This document shows, piece after piece, positions 47,607 through 58,739 of a DNA stretch of 64,000 nucleotides (its first letter is position 1; each line of letters starts with the position of its first letter). Made by a program: the position numbers and the translations under genes. The notes under the pieces were generated by a model, which was not told where the DNA came from, ran no database searches, and saw nothing but the letters and a program-made list of their open reading frames with translations. The stretch is from Blasia pusilla. Taxonomy: Eukaryota; Marchantiophyta; Marchantiopsida; Blasiales. The stretch is from contig CM114271.1 of the NCBI GenBank assembly GCA_050084515.1, forward strand, positions 35,774,001 to 35,838,000, in the 5' to 3' direction.

Positions 47607-48126
47607 GTAAAATATGATCCAATCTCTCTCACAACACCATAGTTCTCACATGTGTGCACTCTCACATATCTCTCTCATTGTCAAACCAAACCCACTCTCC
47701 TAATGAGAGGTTTGGGTTACACACACAAGGTAAGCAAGGCCATAGCTCCGTCGCCTCATGCCAAGATGTTCAACAAAGAGAGAATGAGCTCTCAAACTCT
47801 CTCTCCTTGAGGTATACCCCTCCCCTCTCCCAAGCTCTCTCCATGGTAACCTATGCTCCCAAGTTACCTCCTTGGCTCTTGACTTGATGTAGGAGGTCAA
47901 GGGCCACTTACCAAAAATAGAAAGTCGATCATATACTCAAAATGGTACTTATCTAAAATAGTAAGTTCCTCAATATGGCTCCAAACGAACCGAAACGAAA
48001 GGGAAAGCGTGCTCTCTCAGGTTTCTCGAGGCTTCGGTGGGTCATCTCCGACCTACTGAGCTTGTCCTCCACTACTCACAAAGGCGCTCTACTAGATCTC
48101 ACCGATCTATCCTAAAAGACATGACA
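47607..48126 (-). repeat. 5' LTR of E3 (520 bp)
   Basis: On the minus strand it begins TGTCATGTCTTTTAG and ends ATTTTACA, giving TG...CA ends. It abuts a fragment of the GGTTGCAC family on its outer side (48128-48196). At about 47605-47640 it shows the uninterrupted version of the site the copia element occupies in the 3' LTR. Confidence 0.8.
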
Positions 48127-48127
48127 G

Positions 48128-48196
48128 CCCACATGAAGATGTCCGTTGCTAGGACGGACATTATTCTACCAACATAGACTTTTTCCATGTGTAACC
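48128..48196. mobile_element. Right-end fragment of a GGTTGCAC-family element
   Basis: GATGTCCGTTGCTAGGACGG and ACATAGACTTTTTCCATGTGTAACC match the right ends of the family. A second left end (GGTTGCAGGGAAACGCACATG) starts at 48221, but no matching right end was found for it. E3 may have inserted into a family member. Confidence 0.4.
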
Positions 48197-51100
48197 TTGC
48201 CAATATATCGTTGACATCAAGGTTGCAGGGAAACGCACATGTCCACAAAGATGTTACTCAAGTACCCACGGCCCGCATCCCAGCCCGTTGAGCCCATAGC
48301 GAGCACCCGGGCTGGCCGAGCTTGCACCGGTTTTGTGGCCCTCGTGCAATCCACGACCAACCCGGGAAGGGCCTCCGTTAGGGGAGCAAGCCTGTCCGAA
48401 TTCTCCACCGGCAAGAATTGAAGGTTCCTGTACAAAACTTCGAAACACACGTAAATATTACGGAAAAAGCGGTCCAGTCAGTCTCCGCAGCCTTCAACCG
48501 GGAAAAAGAAGTCCTTGGAAACTCTCCTAAACCGTGATCCGGCCAACGTTGACATGCCACTAGTCCACAGTCCAGTGCACTCACTGGTAGTGACAAGTCA
48601 GCGTTTCCTCCGAAGAAAGTGACGATCGAAATTTGAAACACGGACGTTCCGGACTCGGCACTGTCTCGGCAGACTCCGGAGAACGCATCGAAAGTCGAGT
48701 TCATGATGAAATCTTGAGAAGATTTTGATCATGAGCTGTAATTATTATTCAGACGCAGTGACCACGCGCAAGAAGTACCACACTACTATAGAAGGTACGG
48801 GTTAACAGACTCAGAGCACGACAATCTTGAATCTTCGTCCTCGAATGCACATGGGAACTTGAAGGGAGAGAATCTGCGTCATAGAATGAATGCACTGAAC
48901 CACTGTCAAAGAACTCCGAGAATGAAGACCTACTGCAGCCTATTCTAGACTAGATAGACATTAACCGTTTCTGTTCGTGGCTTTTCCCGCCCTTCCCTTC
49001 CTTCCTGGCCTCTGGAGAATGGAACGAAGAAGTGAAGAATCTGACGATCACGCTGCCTCAGCTGCGAGGATTGAAGATCGCATCATCACAATCATCATCG
49101 TGGATCTACTAAGTAACGAACATTGCAGTTCATGCGAAATGTGACCGATTTGAGTTGTTTCTTCGGAGTACCATAGTCGCGGAAGTCAAATTAAGACCGG
49201 CGAAGACAGATCGGATCGCCATTGAGAACCTTGAGAATGATCTAGAATTGCATACGCACGTCGTCTCTACTTTCTGAGCGTTGAGATGTGGATGGAATTG
49301 ATCGCTGCTGGTTTTCCGTTCATCGTGCCACGTTTTAGACTGTCGAAACCTCACGGGAGTCTTCGGGTTCTCCCGTTGAGTGTGTGATCGCCCGTTTCAT
49401 TTCCCCTTTCCCTCCTTTTCTCGTACGTAGAAATTCAAAGTCAACTTCGACAAATCCATATGTACGAGGACCAAATAATAGTAATATTATATTTTATTTA
49501 TGAAAGAAATTTTATTGATTCAAAACAGACATTTGGAATGGTTTTGATTGTTAAAAGGAATGAAGTTTCGTGTATTGGAGAGTGAGATTTAAATGGATTG
49601 TTAATACGAGGAAATGGGTGCAATGACTTCAAATTTTCTATTTTTTATGTTTTACACTCGTCTTAGTTGTGAGTGTGGTCTCCTTGGTGATGCACGTCTT
49701 GATGCCAATTTCAAGTTTTATTTTTGTGGCAATTTTTAATTCTTAGTGTTTGTACCTATTCCACATTAAAAAAGATCCCCTTTATCCTCTTTTGCATTCG
49801 TGCATATCCACATAACCTTTCATGAATTAGAGATGAATATTTGGAATTGAAATAAGCCTATCTCCCATAGAATAAAGCTTGATATCAATAACTTACCTAT
49901 TCTCTTTGAAATCCAATATGTAGGAGTTGTATGTTTAAAACCATTGGACAATTCAATTCATTTGAGAATTTGAGATATGTTAACTCCACTTGGAAAGTGC
50001 CCAATCAAAGATTTAGATATTCTAAAAACCTCTTCAAGAAGAAGGAATCCCTAATTTAGGTTTCTCATTTTTTATTCTTAGTGTGACTATCCATTATGGT
50101 TTTAAAAAGTCCAACTTGTCCTTACTTCTTTACAAATCCATTCATGTCTCTAAAAACTAGCGATAATTTTGGAGGAAAAATGTGGATTTGAAAGAGATAC
50201 AATTCCCATGAAAGGAAACTCCATACGAAATAAAATGCTTATTATTTTCAAACTCTCTCATTCTTGTAAAAATTATATTTTGAAAAAAAATTGTAACAAT
50301 TGCACGAATTTTAATTTTTAGATATATTTAATAAATAAAACATAATGGTATAAAATATTTCTATCTTCCCATAATAAGTGAATATTTCTAAATTTATAAT
50401 TATTTAAAAAAATTACCCGAGAATATAATTTTGATATTATTATATTATGATATATGGATTTTTATGATATTACCTAAAAATCTTATCTATTGGTAAGAAA
50501 GTGTTGTTACATTGATATGACATCTTGGGATATCTCATTCCTTATAGTAATAATTATGCTAGTTGTAACACTAATAATTTAGTAATTCTTGGGACGTCTA
50601 TTCTAATGAGAGCCCAAAAAAACTCCTACCATACCATAGGAATACTAATTAGTAAATTAATGATAATTATTCATTCTTAAGAGAGGGAGAGAGAGAGAGG
50701 GGCTCATAAAAAAACATTTTTCCTTATCTTGGTCTTCACGCAAGATAATTTTAATTTTTTATTAAATGTTTGTCTTCTAGATAGACTTTGAGAAACATCA
50801 TTCAAGTTTTGGATGATTTCTCTAAACTAACATTCTGTAAAAAATCATGCTTGTCATATCTCACTTCATTTTTAGCTGAGCTTTATTTTCTAATGCATGT
50901 AATAATACATCAACCAAATTTACACATGGGTTGGAATTATATACCCACTTATATGGAGGTTTTTATATTTATGTCAAATCATGTGAAGAGAATGGATTGA
51001 ATACTTCTAACATTAATTTATGAAATAAGATCTCATTGGTGGATTTGGATGAGGGTAATAGAATATTCAACCGAGTCCAAAAACTTGAATCACACCCACT

Positions 51101-52659
51101 TGTGAAAATAAAGAAACGTTAATATGTTGATATAACTACTCATTTGAGTTATTTCTATCCTCTTGAAGAAAGAAAGTTCATACTTTATCTATTATGACGA
51201 CCACTACCTTTTCTTGTAAAGCCTTCTCTTTAAATGAGTCTTTATCAACATCATCTTTATTGACCATTTAAACTTCCAAGAATTTTCTTACATTTTCAAC
51301 TTGTAATTTAAATGAAGAACCACATTCCTTTTTAAAAGAAAATATAGATGTAATGGAGGTAGTTCATGAGGTGTTGCACTTGACACATGCTACTTTTATT
51401 ACATAGGCCATTTTTGGAAACTAGGCTAACTTTTAGCTTTATAAAACTCCAATTTCTTCATGGGCCCCACTACACTATGAAAAGCTTAACAAACAAAGTT
51501 ATGTGGTTTATCTAACTTGCCACTTTCACTACTCCTTTTTAATACATTGTCTCCCAATCTTCATACTATTATGGGCTAAGCTTTCAACTACACCACAAAT
51601 CCTATGCTAATTTGAAATTAGCTTAAGTAATTTGTAAGAGTTGACTTTATTTTGGCTCTATACTTCCTTGCTTTTCCTTAGAGTTATGTGTTAGAACCAC
51701 AAAGGAGTGGGATCATTTATGGTTGGGTACCTAAAACATACTTTGGAATGACATACTTCACTTTTACAAAACGTCTCATATGCCCATGTAGCAAAGAGTA
51801 AGATGAAATCAACTTGTTGGAATCTACTGTCTCTATTCATGGGATAAGCTCTATCCATATTCACTTATGATCATATGGAAACTAGGTTGGGAGGATGTGT
51901 TAGTCCATAAAAGAGTGTTACAAGAATTTTCTCTTTTAGGATGAGATAATTTCAAGAGAAAGATATTGTGGCGAAAGGGGTGCTAATCTAGATTAAAATT
52001 CTTCAAGAAATTGTATTATTGATGGTGATAAGTTTAAATGAAAACTAATAATAATTTTAAAAAAATTTAAAGAATTTTTTATCTTATTAAGCTAGCGGAG
52101 GCCAATTATCATGTGACCAAGATAATAATTTTCTTATTGCATGTGACAGAAAAAAAAATCTTGTTATCCTATTACCTTAAGTCAAGCACAGAGTTATTTT
52201 ATTTGAAATAGAAATGATTTTATAGCATGGGAAACTTCTACAATAAAAGAAAAAAATAGAGACATCACAAGATATATCATAATAGAGGTGACGACAATAG
52301 GGAAGTAAATTTTTGTCACTATAAGTAGTTACATAGTAATTTAAATATCTATTTATATTTCATGACTATTCTTTGTAAAAAAGGTTATTTAAAAAAAAGC
52401 TTTTACAACTAAGTGGGGAAGGTAGATAACTTTAATTGATATGGAAGATAATTTTACAAATTTATTATTTTTAAGTCAAGGAAAAAAATTGGAATTTAGT
52501 TTATTTAAAAAAAATTAATATCTAATTTTATAGCAATCCTTGTAATATTTTGATTTGAGAACAAATGGATCATTAAAAAACTAGAACATTTTCTTTTTTT
52601 CAGTATCAGTTTATCACATCTTAATTAGTTTGGGTGCAACTCTGTCATAAGGTGGCAGA
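48197..52659. other. Intergenic DNA, no gene recognised
   Basis: 48197-49390 has balanced composition, with frames up to 108 aa on both strands and no domain. 49390-52650 is strongly AT-rich with poly-A/T tracts and a short GA run near 50685. No exon, tRNA or element end was identified. Confidence 0.5.
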
Positions 52660-53784
52660 TGATGTTAACGACATGTCCGTTGCGTTCGGAGTGTCGTTTC
52701 TATCAAATCCCTTTTTTTGTCATTTTTGGCGAGGTGACCCATTGACTGAGTCAATGGTTACCCAATAACATGTGCACGGAGGTTACCATTTGGAGGCTAT
52801 TTTTTGAGGAACAGGCTTTTGGCTCTTCCCAAAGCTATAGGAGAGGGAGAGATGGCTTTCCCAAGCCATCTTTATCATGTTGAGCCTTACGAGCACCTCT
52901 CTTGCTTCTGTGTGTATAGGAACTAGGGTGCTAGTGTCCCGATTCCCTCATAACGGAGGATGGATGAGGCTTGATAAGATGATGTAGATTCGAGAGTGGA
53001 GTTGGCCGTGTGAGCTATTTTTACTCCAATCTTACATAAGAAAGATGCAAGGGGGAAGGGGGGAATTTGTTGTATGTAGGTAGGCAAGTGAGTTGCCTTG
53101 GTGGTGAGCCCTTCAAAGTGATGGTTAGTGTTTGTGTTGTCATTGTATTTTACCACTTGTCAAAGGAGACAGAGAATATGCACCCAATGCAACACTCTTC
53201 ACTCGCATTGATCATTTGGAGCAGAGGATTGCTGCCATGACGATGATGGAACTAGTGATAGGTACACAGTTGAGATAGCTAATTTAGTTCCAACCTCCAC
53301 TTTGTATCTTGATACGGGGAAGGATTATGCGTGTTAGAGGTTTATGAGTAGTGGGGCTCAAATCAAGGTTGTTGCGATGGTGACTCGAGGTGTTGTGAGA
53401 GTGACCGAGCTACATAGAGATGGGGTTGAGATAGTCGCACAAGAGGGCGCTGATGGGCGACATATTAGGGTTCCCGAGTTTTTTACGTTGTCAAAGAAAC
53501 TACAAACATCATCGATGGTGCCTAGACGACCTATAGTGCCCACAAGTAAGGCAGGTGCGTCGACGTCAAGAGGAGTTGGAGAGACGACTCTTAGGCTCGG
53601 GTGGAGCCACTAAGCTAGTGTCAACCACGTTGTTGGAGGTGGCCACGAGGATGAGCCAAGATTTTTTGATTTTGGCTATGGACTTGGCGGCGATGGGAGT
53701 TAGTCCAGCGGAGGTGTTTCGATTGGTTGCCACTCTCTGTGAGCATGGAGAAGTGACTGCCTCTCGTTTGGAGGTGGTAGACCT
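52660..53784 (+). mobile_element. E4: deleted copy with LTR, gag C-terminal part and gag-PR linker
   Basis: The LTR part (52660-53036) aligns with 53785-54267, including the GAGGCTATTTTTTGAGG stretch and the TTACA end. A leader and a gag piece follow (about 53195-53345: DHLEQRIAAMTMMEL). Frame 53344-53613 and its continuation encode the linker (FRLVATLCEHGEVTASRLEV). The element is cut at 53784 by the LTR of E5. Protease and everything after are missing. Confidence 0.7.
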
Positions 53785-54267
53785 TGTCACATCTGAGTAG
53801 CCGATAGGCCGAGATCTATCGTGGACAGGGTGTAGGAGCCAACAGACTATCTTGAGTGTAACTTCGTCCCACGGTGTCGGATGAGGTTGAGGATAGGTCC
53901 ATTGTGTTAGGAACGTTGTTTCTGACAACCTTCATGTTGAGGTCTTTCACAGCCGGGTGGCTTGTTGACCAGGTCATCCACCCCTGGTAACCTGTGCGTG
54001 CAGGTTACCAAGGGGAGGGCTATTTTTAGGGGAAGAGCCTTTTGGCTCTTCCCAACCCTATATAAGAGAGGAAGGTGGCTTTCCTAAGCCATCTTTCTCA
54101 TGTTGGGTCGTTGGAGCACCTCTCTTGTATGTGTGTGAGATATGACTAGGATGCTAGCGTCCGGATTCCTTGATAGCGTAGGGCGGACGAGGCTCGATAT
54201 GCCGATGTAAATTGAGGAGTGGAGTTTTAGGCCGGGTGTGCCGTTTTTACTACTCTTTATTTTTACA
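53785..54267 (+). repeat. LTR of E5 (483 bp), plus orientation
   Basis: It starts TGTCACATCTGAGTAGCC and ends TTTTTACA. A TATA box, CCCTATATAAGAGAGG, lies near 54057. It forms an inverted pair with 54677-55156. The following leader (ATGAGAAAGATG, GCAGGTAGGCAAG) matches that of E4. Confidence 0.85.
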
Positions 54268-54676
54268 TGAGAAAGATGTTAGGGGGCTGGTGGAAATTCG
54301 TTGTTTGCAGGTAGGCAAGCGAATTGCTTTGGTCGGGAGCCCCTGGAGACGTGTGTGTTGCGGGTGTTGGTCATTTTCCTGTTCGAAAGGCCGTGGGCGG
54401 AAGCGCTGTCCATTTTTCTCAAAGTTTGCTGGTGCACATGGATTGAGGACAGTGGCAGAGTGTAGTACGGAGTGGGATGGCGACTTTATTGTTGAGAGTA
54501 GCGAGAGTGTCAAGAAAGAGCATGAAGGAAAGGTTGTAGAGGCAGAGGCGGCCAGGGTGCAGAGGCGTTTAGGTCACAGAGGTGCGGAGGTGTTTAGGTC
54601 ACATTTAGGTTGGAGAGGCGGCCGGCTGCAGAGTCGCACAGTGTGGGAGGCGCGCATAGGGCTGCGCGCCCCCCAC
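54268..54676 (+). other. Leader of E5, between inverted LTRs
   Basis: The first ~130 bp match the leader of E4. The rest is purine-rich and reads as an open frame to 54691 (159 aa from 54212) with no recognisable domain and repeated RFRSH-like stretches. It is probably untranslated leader rather than a gene. Confidence 0.5.
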
Positions 54677-55156
54677 AAAAATAAAGAGTAGTAAAAACCG
54701 AACACCCGGCCTAAAACTCCACTCCTCAATCTACATTGGCATATTGAGCCTCGTCCGCCCTGCGCTATCAAGAAATTCGGACGCTAGCATCCTAGTCCTA
54801 TCTCACACACATATAAGAGAGGTGCTCCAACAGCCCAACATGAGAAAGATGGCTTAGGAAAGCCACCTTCCTCTCTTATATAGGGCTGGGAAGAGCAAAA
54901 AGGCTCTTCTTCTAAAAATAGCCCTCCCCTTGATAACCTGCGCGCACAGGTTACCAGGGGCGGATGGCTTGGTCAACAAGTCACCCGGCTGTGAAAGACC
55001 TCAACATGAAAGTTTTCTGAAACAACATTCCTGACACAATGGACCTATTCTCAACCTCATCCGACACGGTGGGACAAAGTTACATTCAAGATAGTCCGCT
55101 CGCTCCTACGCCCTATCCACGATAGATCTCGGCCTATCGGCTACTCAGATGTGACA
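54677..55156 (-). repeat. 3' LTR of E6 (about 480 bp), inverted relative to the E5 LTR
   Basis: On the minus strand it begins TGTCACATCTGAGTAGCC, contains CCCTATATAAGAGAGG and ends near CTTTATTTTTG. It resembles 53785-54267 closely along its whole length in the opposite orientation, giving arms of about 480 bp around 409 bp of spacer. Confidence 0.85.
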
Positions 55157-55158
55157 GC

Positions 55159-55293
55159 TGTCGTGCGCATACCTATCGCTACACAACATACATCGCTAGT
55201 CACATCTACACCACACAACACTGATCTTCCTCACACACGGGTCGATCCACACATGTACAAAATCAACTCACACATATACATGGAGATCACACA
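55159..55293 (-). repeat. A module of E6 (135 bp), preceded by a purine tract
   Basis: On the minus strand the tract TAGGGGGGCGGT (55294-55305) is followed by TGTGTGATCTCCATG and the module ends GCGCACGACA, two bases before the LTR. The purine tract is what one expects before an LTR, yet the longer LTR starts only after this module. Confidence 0.55.
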
Positions 55294-55377
55294 ACCGCCC
55301 CCCTAGCTGGCAGTAGGATCCCCCCAACTCCAAATAGAAAAAATCACATCTCTCTGACATGACCTACTACCCTATAC

Positions 55378-55512
55378 ACATCTCGGACACATCCATCATC
55401 TTGTGGGAACCACATCAAGAGGGGGGGTCAGACATGACATATGCCACCCTCGAGAACAACCATCACATACCAACCTGGTGGCTGCACCCCTCGCAGATCC
55501 GCACAACATACA
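55378..55512 (-). pseudogene. PHD finger of E6, one stop codon
   Basis: The same 45-codon C4HC3 pattern as in E3: CMLC, CDGC, HMSC and CPRC, with GWH and WMC tryptophans. One codon before the last Trp is TGA where E3 has CGA, a C-to-T change at a CpG. A one-base frame difference separates it from the upstream DPSLAVV block. Spacing between all zinc ligands is identical in E3 and E6, so the domain was kept while the family was active. Confidence 0.85.
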
Positions 55513-55560
55513 CCTCAAGCCTGCAGGTAACCACTGCCAAGCTCGGATCCACCATCCCAT

Positions 55561-56689
55561 CTACGTTCGGAAGATGACATGGCGCACAATTGCGCATATG
55601 ATCCTTCCAAACCATACCATACTATCCCATCCCTCCAACATGAGGACTCCGGTCGGTAATACCTTGCGCACACGTAGGATCGTGCGCCCTGCAGTGACAT
55701 CTAGCGTCGTGGGTGCCACCTGCTGTAAATACATGTAATCTCCAGGATGAAACCTCCTAATCCTTGGATGATAATCTCCTCCACAAATGGTTGCGTACCT
55801 CAATGTATCTCTATGCTGAGCAATAGCTAAGTTCTCAAAGGCCATAGGCATAACTCTACGAAAAACCTCCGCCCTCTGAGAACATGCTTGTACCCACACA
55901 TCTGGATCATCAAGATCTAACACCTCCACCATGTCACGTTGAATCACTGTAGGTAAATCTGGCTCTCTCCCAATGAGCAAAAAGTACGGTGAAAATGACG
56001 CCAAGGATGCTTGCCGACTAAACAATAACCCATAGCCAACCATGGCAACTGTAGGTCCCACTCCCTCAACTATCCCGTTGCAAGCCATACTTGCGCAATC
56101 CTCTCTTCACCGTCTGTACCACTCTCTCCGCCAACCCATCTGCCTCAAGATGATCTCTGGACGTGGTGTAGTGATCTATCAGTGCCTGATCACACAAGGC
56201 CTGAAACTCTCCCCTGAACTCCGTACCCTGGTCAGTCAACACCTCCGCCGGTGCACCAAAGTGACTAAGCACACGATCTAGAAATTCATAAGTTGTTCCA
56301 TTCCTCGCCTTGTCCGGTAGTGCCACCAACTCTATCCACTTAGAGAAATGCTCCACCATGACCAACTCGTACCTATGATGACGTCCCGTCTATGGCAAAG
56401 GTCCCGCAAAGTCTAAACTCCACCAATAACCTAAACCCATAATAGGCAACGGATGTAACTGCGGAGTGGGAGCATTGAAGGATGCTCGCACTCTCTCACA
56501 TACCATACATTTGGCCACAAACTGTTGTACCCCAGTGTGCATGCCGCGCCACCAATACTGAACCTGGAGTAAGCTGTAAGTACACTTTACTCCAAAATGT
56601 CCCCATTCCTCATGGGCATGTCGCACTACACGTGCTCGCTGGGAAGGATGAGGTACCACTTGTATCCTATCATCTCCCCATACCCGCAA
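55561..56689 (-). pseudogene. Integrase of E6
   Basis: Frame 56390-56689 holds the H2C2 finger (HAHEEWGHFGVKC, then CMVCERVRA) and the first aspartate (LDFAGPLP). Frame 56066-56365 has the second aspartate (LTDQGTEF) and the glutamate block (DHLEADGLAERVV). Frame 55561-56088 is the C-terminal part, with HRDTLRYATICGG and GRTILRVRKVLPTGVLMLEG. All three catalytic acids are present, unlike E3. Two frame changes (near 56370 and 56080) break the protein. No chromodomain is seen; a PHD finger takes that position. Confidence 0.9.
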
Positions 56690-57099
56690 AATGTGAGTCC
56701 CCTCCCACCTGAACCTCCTGGCTCTCTGTAGGATCCGATCCCGCTACCTGGCACTCACTATGCTCGCTATGACGCTAGTGCGCAAGAACTCCACAACCTC
56801 CACGTCGTCATGGATATCACGACCACCTGTCGCCTCCTCACTGACCTCCGGATCCAAAGACTCATCATCCAACCCCACCATTGGAGTCATCACCTGTAGC
56901 TGACGTGCCATAGTCAACCAACAAAGATAGGCATATGCATGCCAACCGGGCACCATCTCCTCATCACTCTCTCCATCGAGCTCCTGTGTCGTCTCTCTGA
57001 CTCGGACATGGGTTATGACTCAACTCATCCGCATCCTGGTTCAGCCAACCTGGCCTATCAACCACCTCAAACCCATACTCTTGTAGTAATAGAGCCCAC

Positions 57100-57360
57100 C
57101 TGCCAAGCTTTCCCGTAAGCTTGGCGGACTCCATCAACCACCTCTACGGCTGATGATCAGTGGTAAGTGTGAAAGGGTTGCTGAATAAATAGCACCTGAA
57201 ATGTGCCATGGCCCACACTGCAGCCAAGCACTCTCCCTCGTAGGAGCTGTACTTCGCCTCTGCAATGTTGTTCAATTGGCTCGCGTAAGCCACAATGAAC
57301 TCCCTCTCCCCGTCATCCCTCTGAGTAAGCATTGTTCCTAGATCCAACATGCTCCAATCT
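57100..57360 (-). pseudogene. RNase H domain of E6
   Basis: Frame 57144-57350 encodes YASQLNNIAEAKYSSYEGEC, then AAVWAMAHFRCYLFSNPF and TDHQP, the standard Ty3-type RNase H pattern. RNase H removes the RNA strand after first-strand synthesis. Sequence between it and the integrase (56700-57100) is degraded: frame 56744-56956 encodes part of a linker I do not recognise. Confidence 0.85.
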
Positions 57361-57594
57361 ATATGTAACTAGAATGGGCGACCCCTAACCGGTCTCTATA
57401 AAATGGGTGAGGACGTCAACCTGTCCTTGAGATCCTGAAATGCTCGCTCCTCATCATCTCCCCACAACCAAACCTGATCAAGTCTCGTCAATAAGGTCAA
57501 AGACTTTGAGATCGCACTAAAACCCTTGACAGACCATCGATAGAAGTTCGCCAGTCCAAGAAATGCTCAAAATCGACTCATATCTGTAGGGCGT

Positions 57595-58433
57595 GGAAAT
57601 TGTGCAATAGCCTCTACCTTCGTCTGCTGAACGCCTAATCCACTCGGGTATATGGTGTGTCCCAAGTACTCAATCTACTCCTGAAATAATCTGCACTTGC
57701 CTGGATATAACTTCAGTCCATGTAACTGCAATCTCCAAAACACCTCCTCCAGGTGTCGCTCATGCTCCTCAACCGTGGAACTAAAGATAAGAATATCATC
57801 TATGTAACATTGTACAAACTCCAAGCCAGCCAGAATCCTATCCATCACTCTCTGAAACTCTGCAGGCGTGTTCTTCAACCCAAATGGTAAGAACCGCCAC
57901 TGATACAAGCAATCTCTCCCGAACCGATCTATCCCCCAGAATGTTGTCTTCCTCCTTGTCCTCCAACTTGATAGGAAGCTCATGATAGCCAACACAAAGA
58001 TCTAAAGTACTGAAGATCTTTGCATGCCCTACCGCATCAAAGATCTCCTCAGGAGTAGGCATGGCATACCGATCTGACCTCGTCTGTCGGTTGATAGGAC
58101 GTTAATCTCCACACATCCGCCTATCCGTCCAATTGTCATACATATCCTTCTTTGCCGGCATGACTCGGGCAGATGCATACTCCCCATGTGATAACTCCAC
58201 AAGTCCTGACTCCTGCTCTGAATTAAGGCTCGCTCCATATCCGAATACGTGTAGGGTCGACGAAAGATCGACGTATCACTAGCCAACTCAATCCGTATCC
58301 CAGGATCCTTCAGCGTATCCAAGTCTCTCATATTGAAGGCAAAAAAATTGACATGCCCTCTCAGAAACCTATGAACTCGCCGTCGCTCTCCTCCTATCAA
58401 CTTGAGACCTATCATAGGCTCCCAAGTCTCCAT
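57595..58433 (-). pseudogene. Reverse transcriptase of E6
   Basis: Frame 58029-58433 is the N-terminal part. Frame 57838-58062 has the FSTLDLCVGYHELPIK block. Frame 57675-57995 carries FLPFGLKNTPAEFQRVMD and the catalytic YIDD (57795-57806) in CYIDDILIFSS. This places it with Ty3/gypsy. Frames change near 58040 and 57900, so no complete enzyme can be made. The region 58434-58740 between it and the methyltransferase has no recognised domain. Confidence 0.9.
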
Positions 58434-58739
58434 CGTGACCTCACTTGATGAGGACGCAACCTCCAGATTTGGTTGCTATGTAGCAACCCTAGCCACCTCC
58501 GCAATAGCCACCTCCGCAATAGCCACTCCACGGTGACCTCCTAGACCATGCTCCACATCCAAAAAATGAACATGTGTTACTCTAGCCGCCTTTGCACTCT
58601 CTGCTCAAACGACGTCCTAGGAAGTCCATGGGTGCCTATCTCTCCTCGTCTCGCCCCCAGCTAATGCCTGTACAGACCCTGTAGGCAATGGTCTAACTTG
58701 TGGACGTAACAGCATGGATGACACTCGTATCCGTCTCTG
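58434..58739 (-). other. Spacer between methyltransferase and RT in E6
   Basis: The frame covering 58617-58802 begins in motif X of the methyltransferase and then encodes a Gly/Arg/Ser-rich tail (VRPLPTGSVQALAGGETRR). No domain was recognised. It may be a linker with a protease cleavage site, which the sequence alone cannot show. Confidence 0.45.

Larger units (their letters stand above)
33964..48126 (-). mobile_element. E3: gypsy retroelement of the methyltransferase family, carrying two insertions and an internal deletion
   Basis: Minus-strand order is 5' LTR 47607-48126, leader 44556-47606 (interrupted by repeat R at 45382-46655), gag 43413-44555, linker, protease about 42500-42760, methyltransferase 41345-42040, integrase 40290-41335, PHD finger 40043-40177, A module and 3' LTR. 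A copia element at 33990-39248 splits the 3' LTR. Reverse transcriptase and RNase H are absent: methyltransferase sequence passes directly into the integrase near 41340, which marks a deletion of about 2.4 kb by comparison with E6. Stops and shifts show the copy is dead. Confidence 0.85.

Noticed and set aside
54212-54691. 159-aa plus-strand frame as a gene
   Set aside because: It starts in an LTR, runs through the leader and ends in the inverted LTR; its residues are low-complexity and it has no domain.
55378-55512. Reading the cysteine-rich segment as a second gag-type zinc knuckle
   Set aside because: It has eight ligands in C4HC3 spacing with the PHD tryptophans, unlike the CX2CX4HX4C knuckle.
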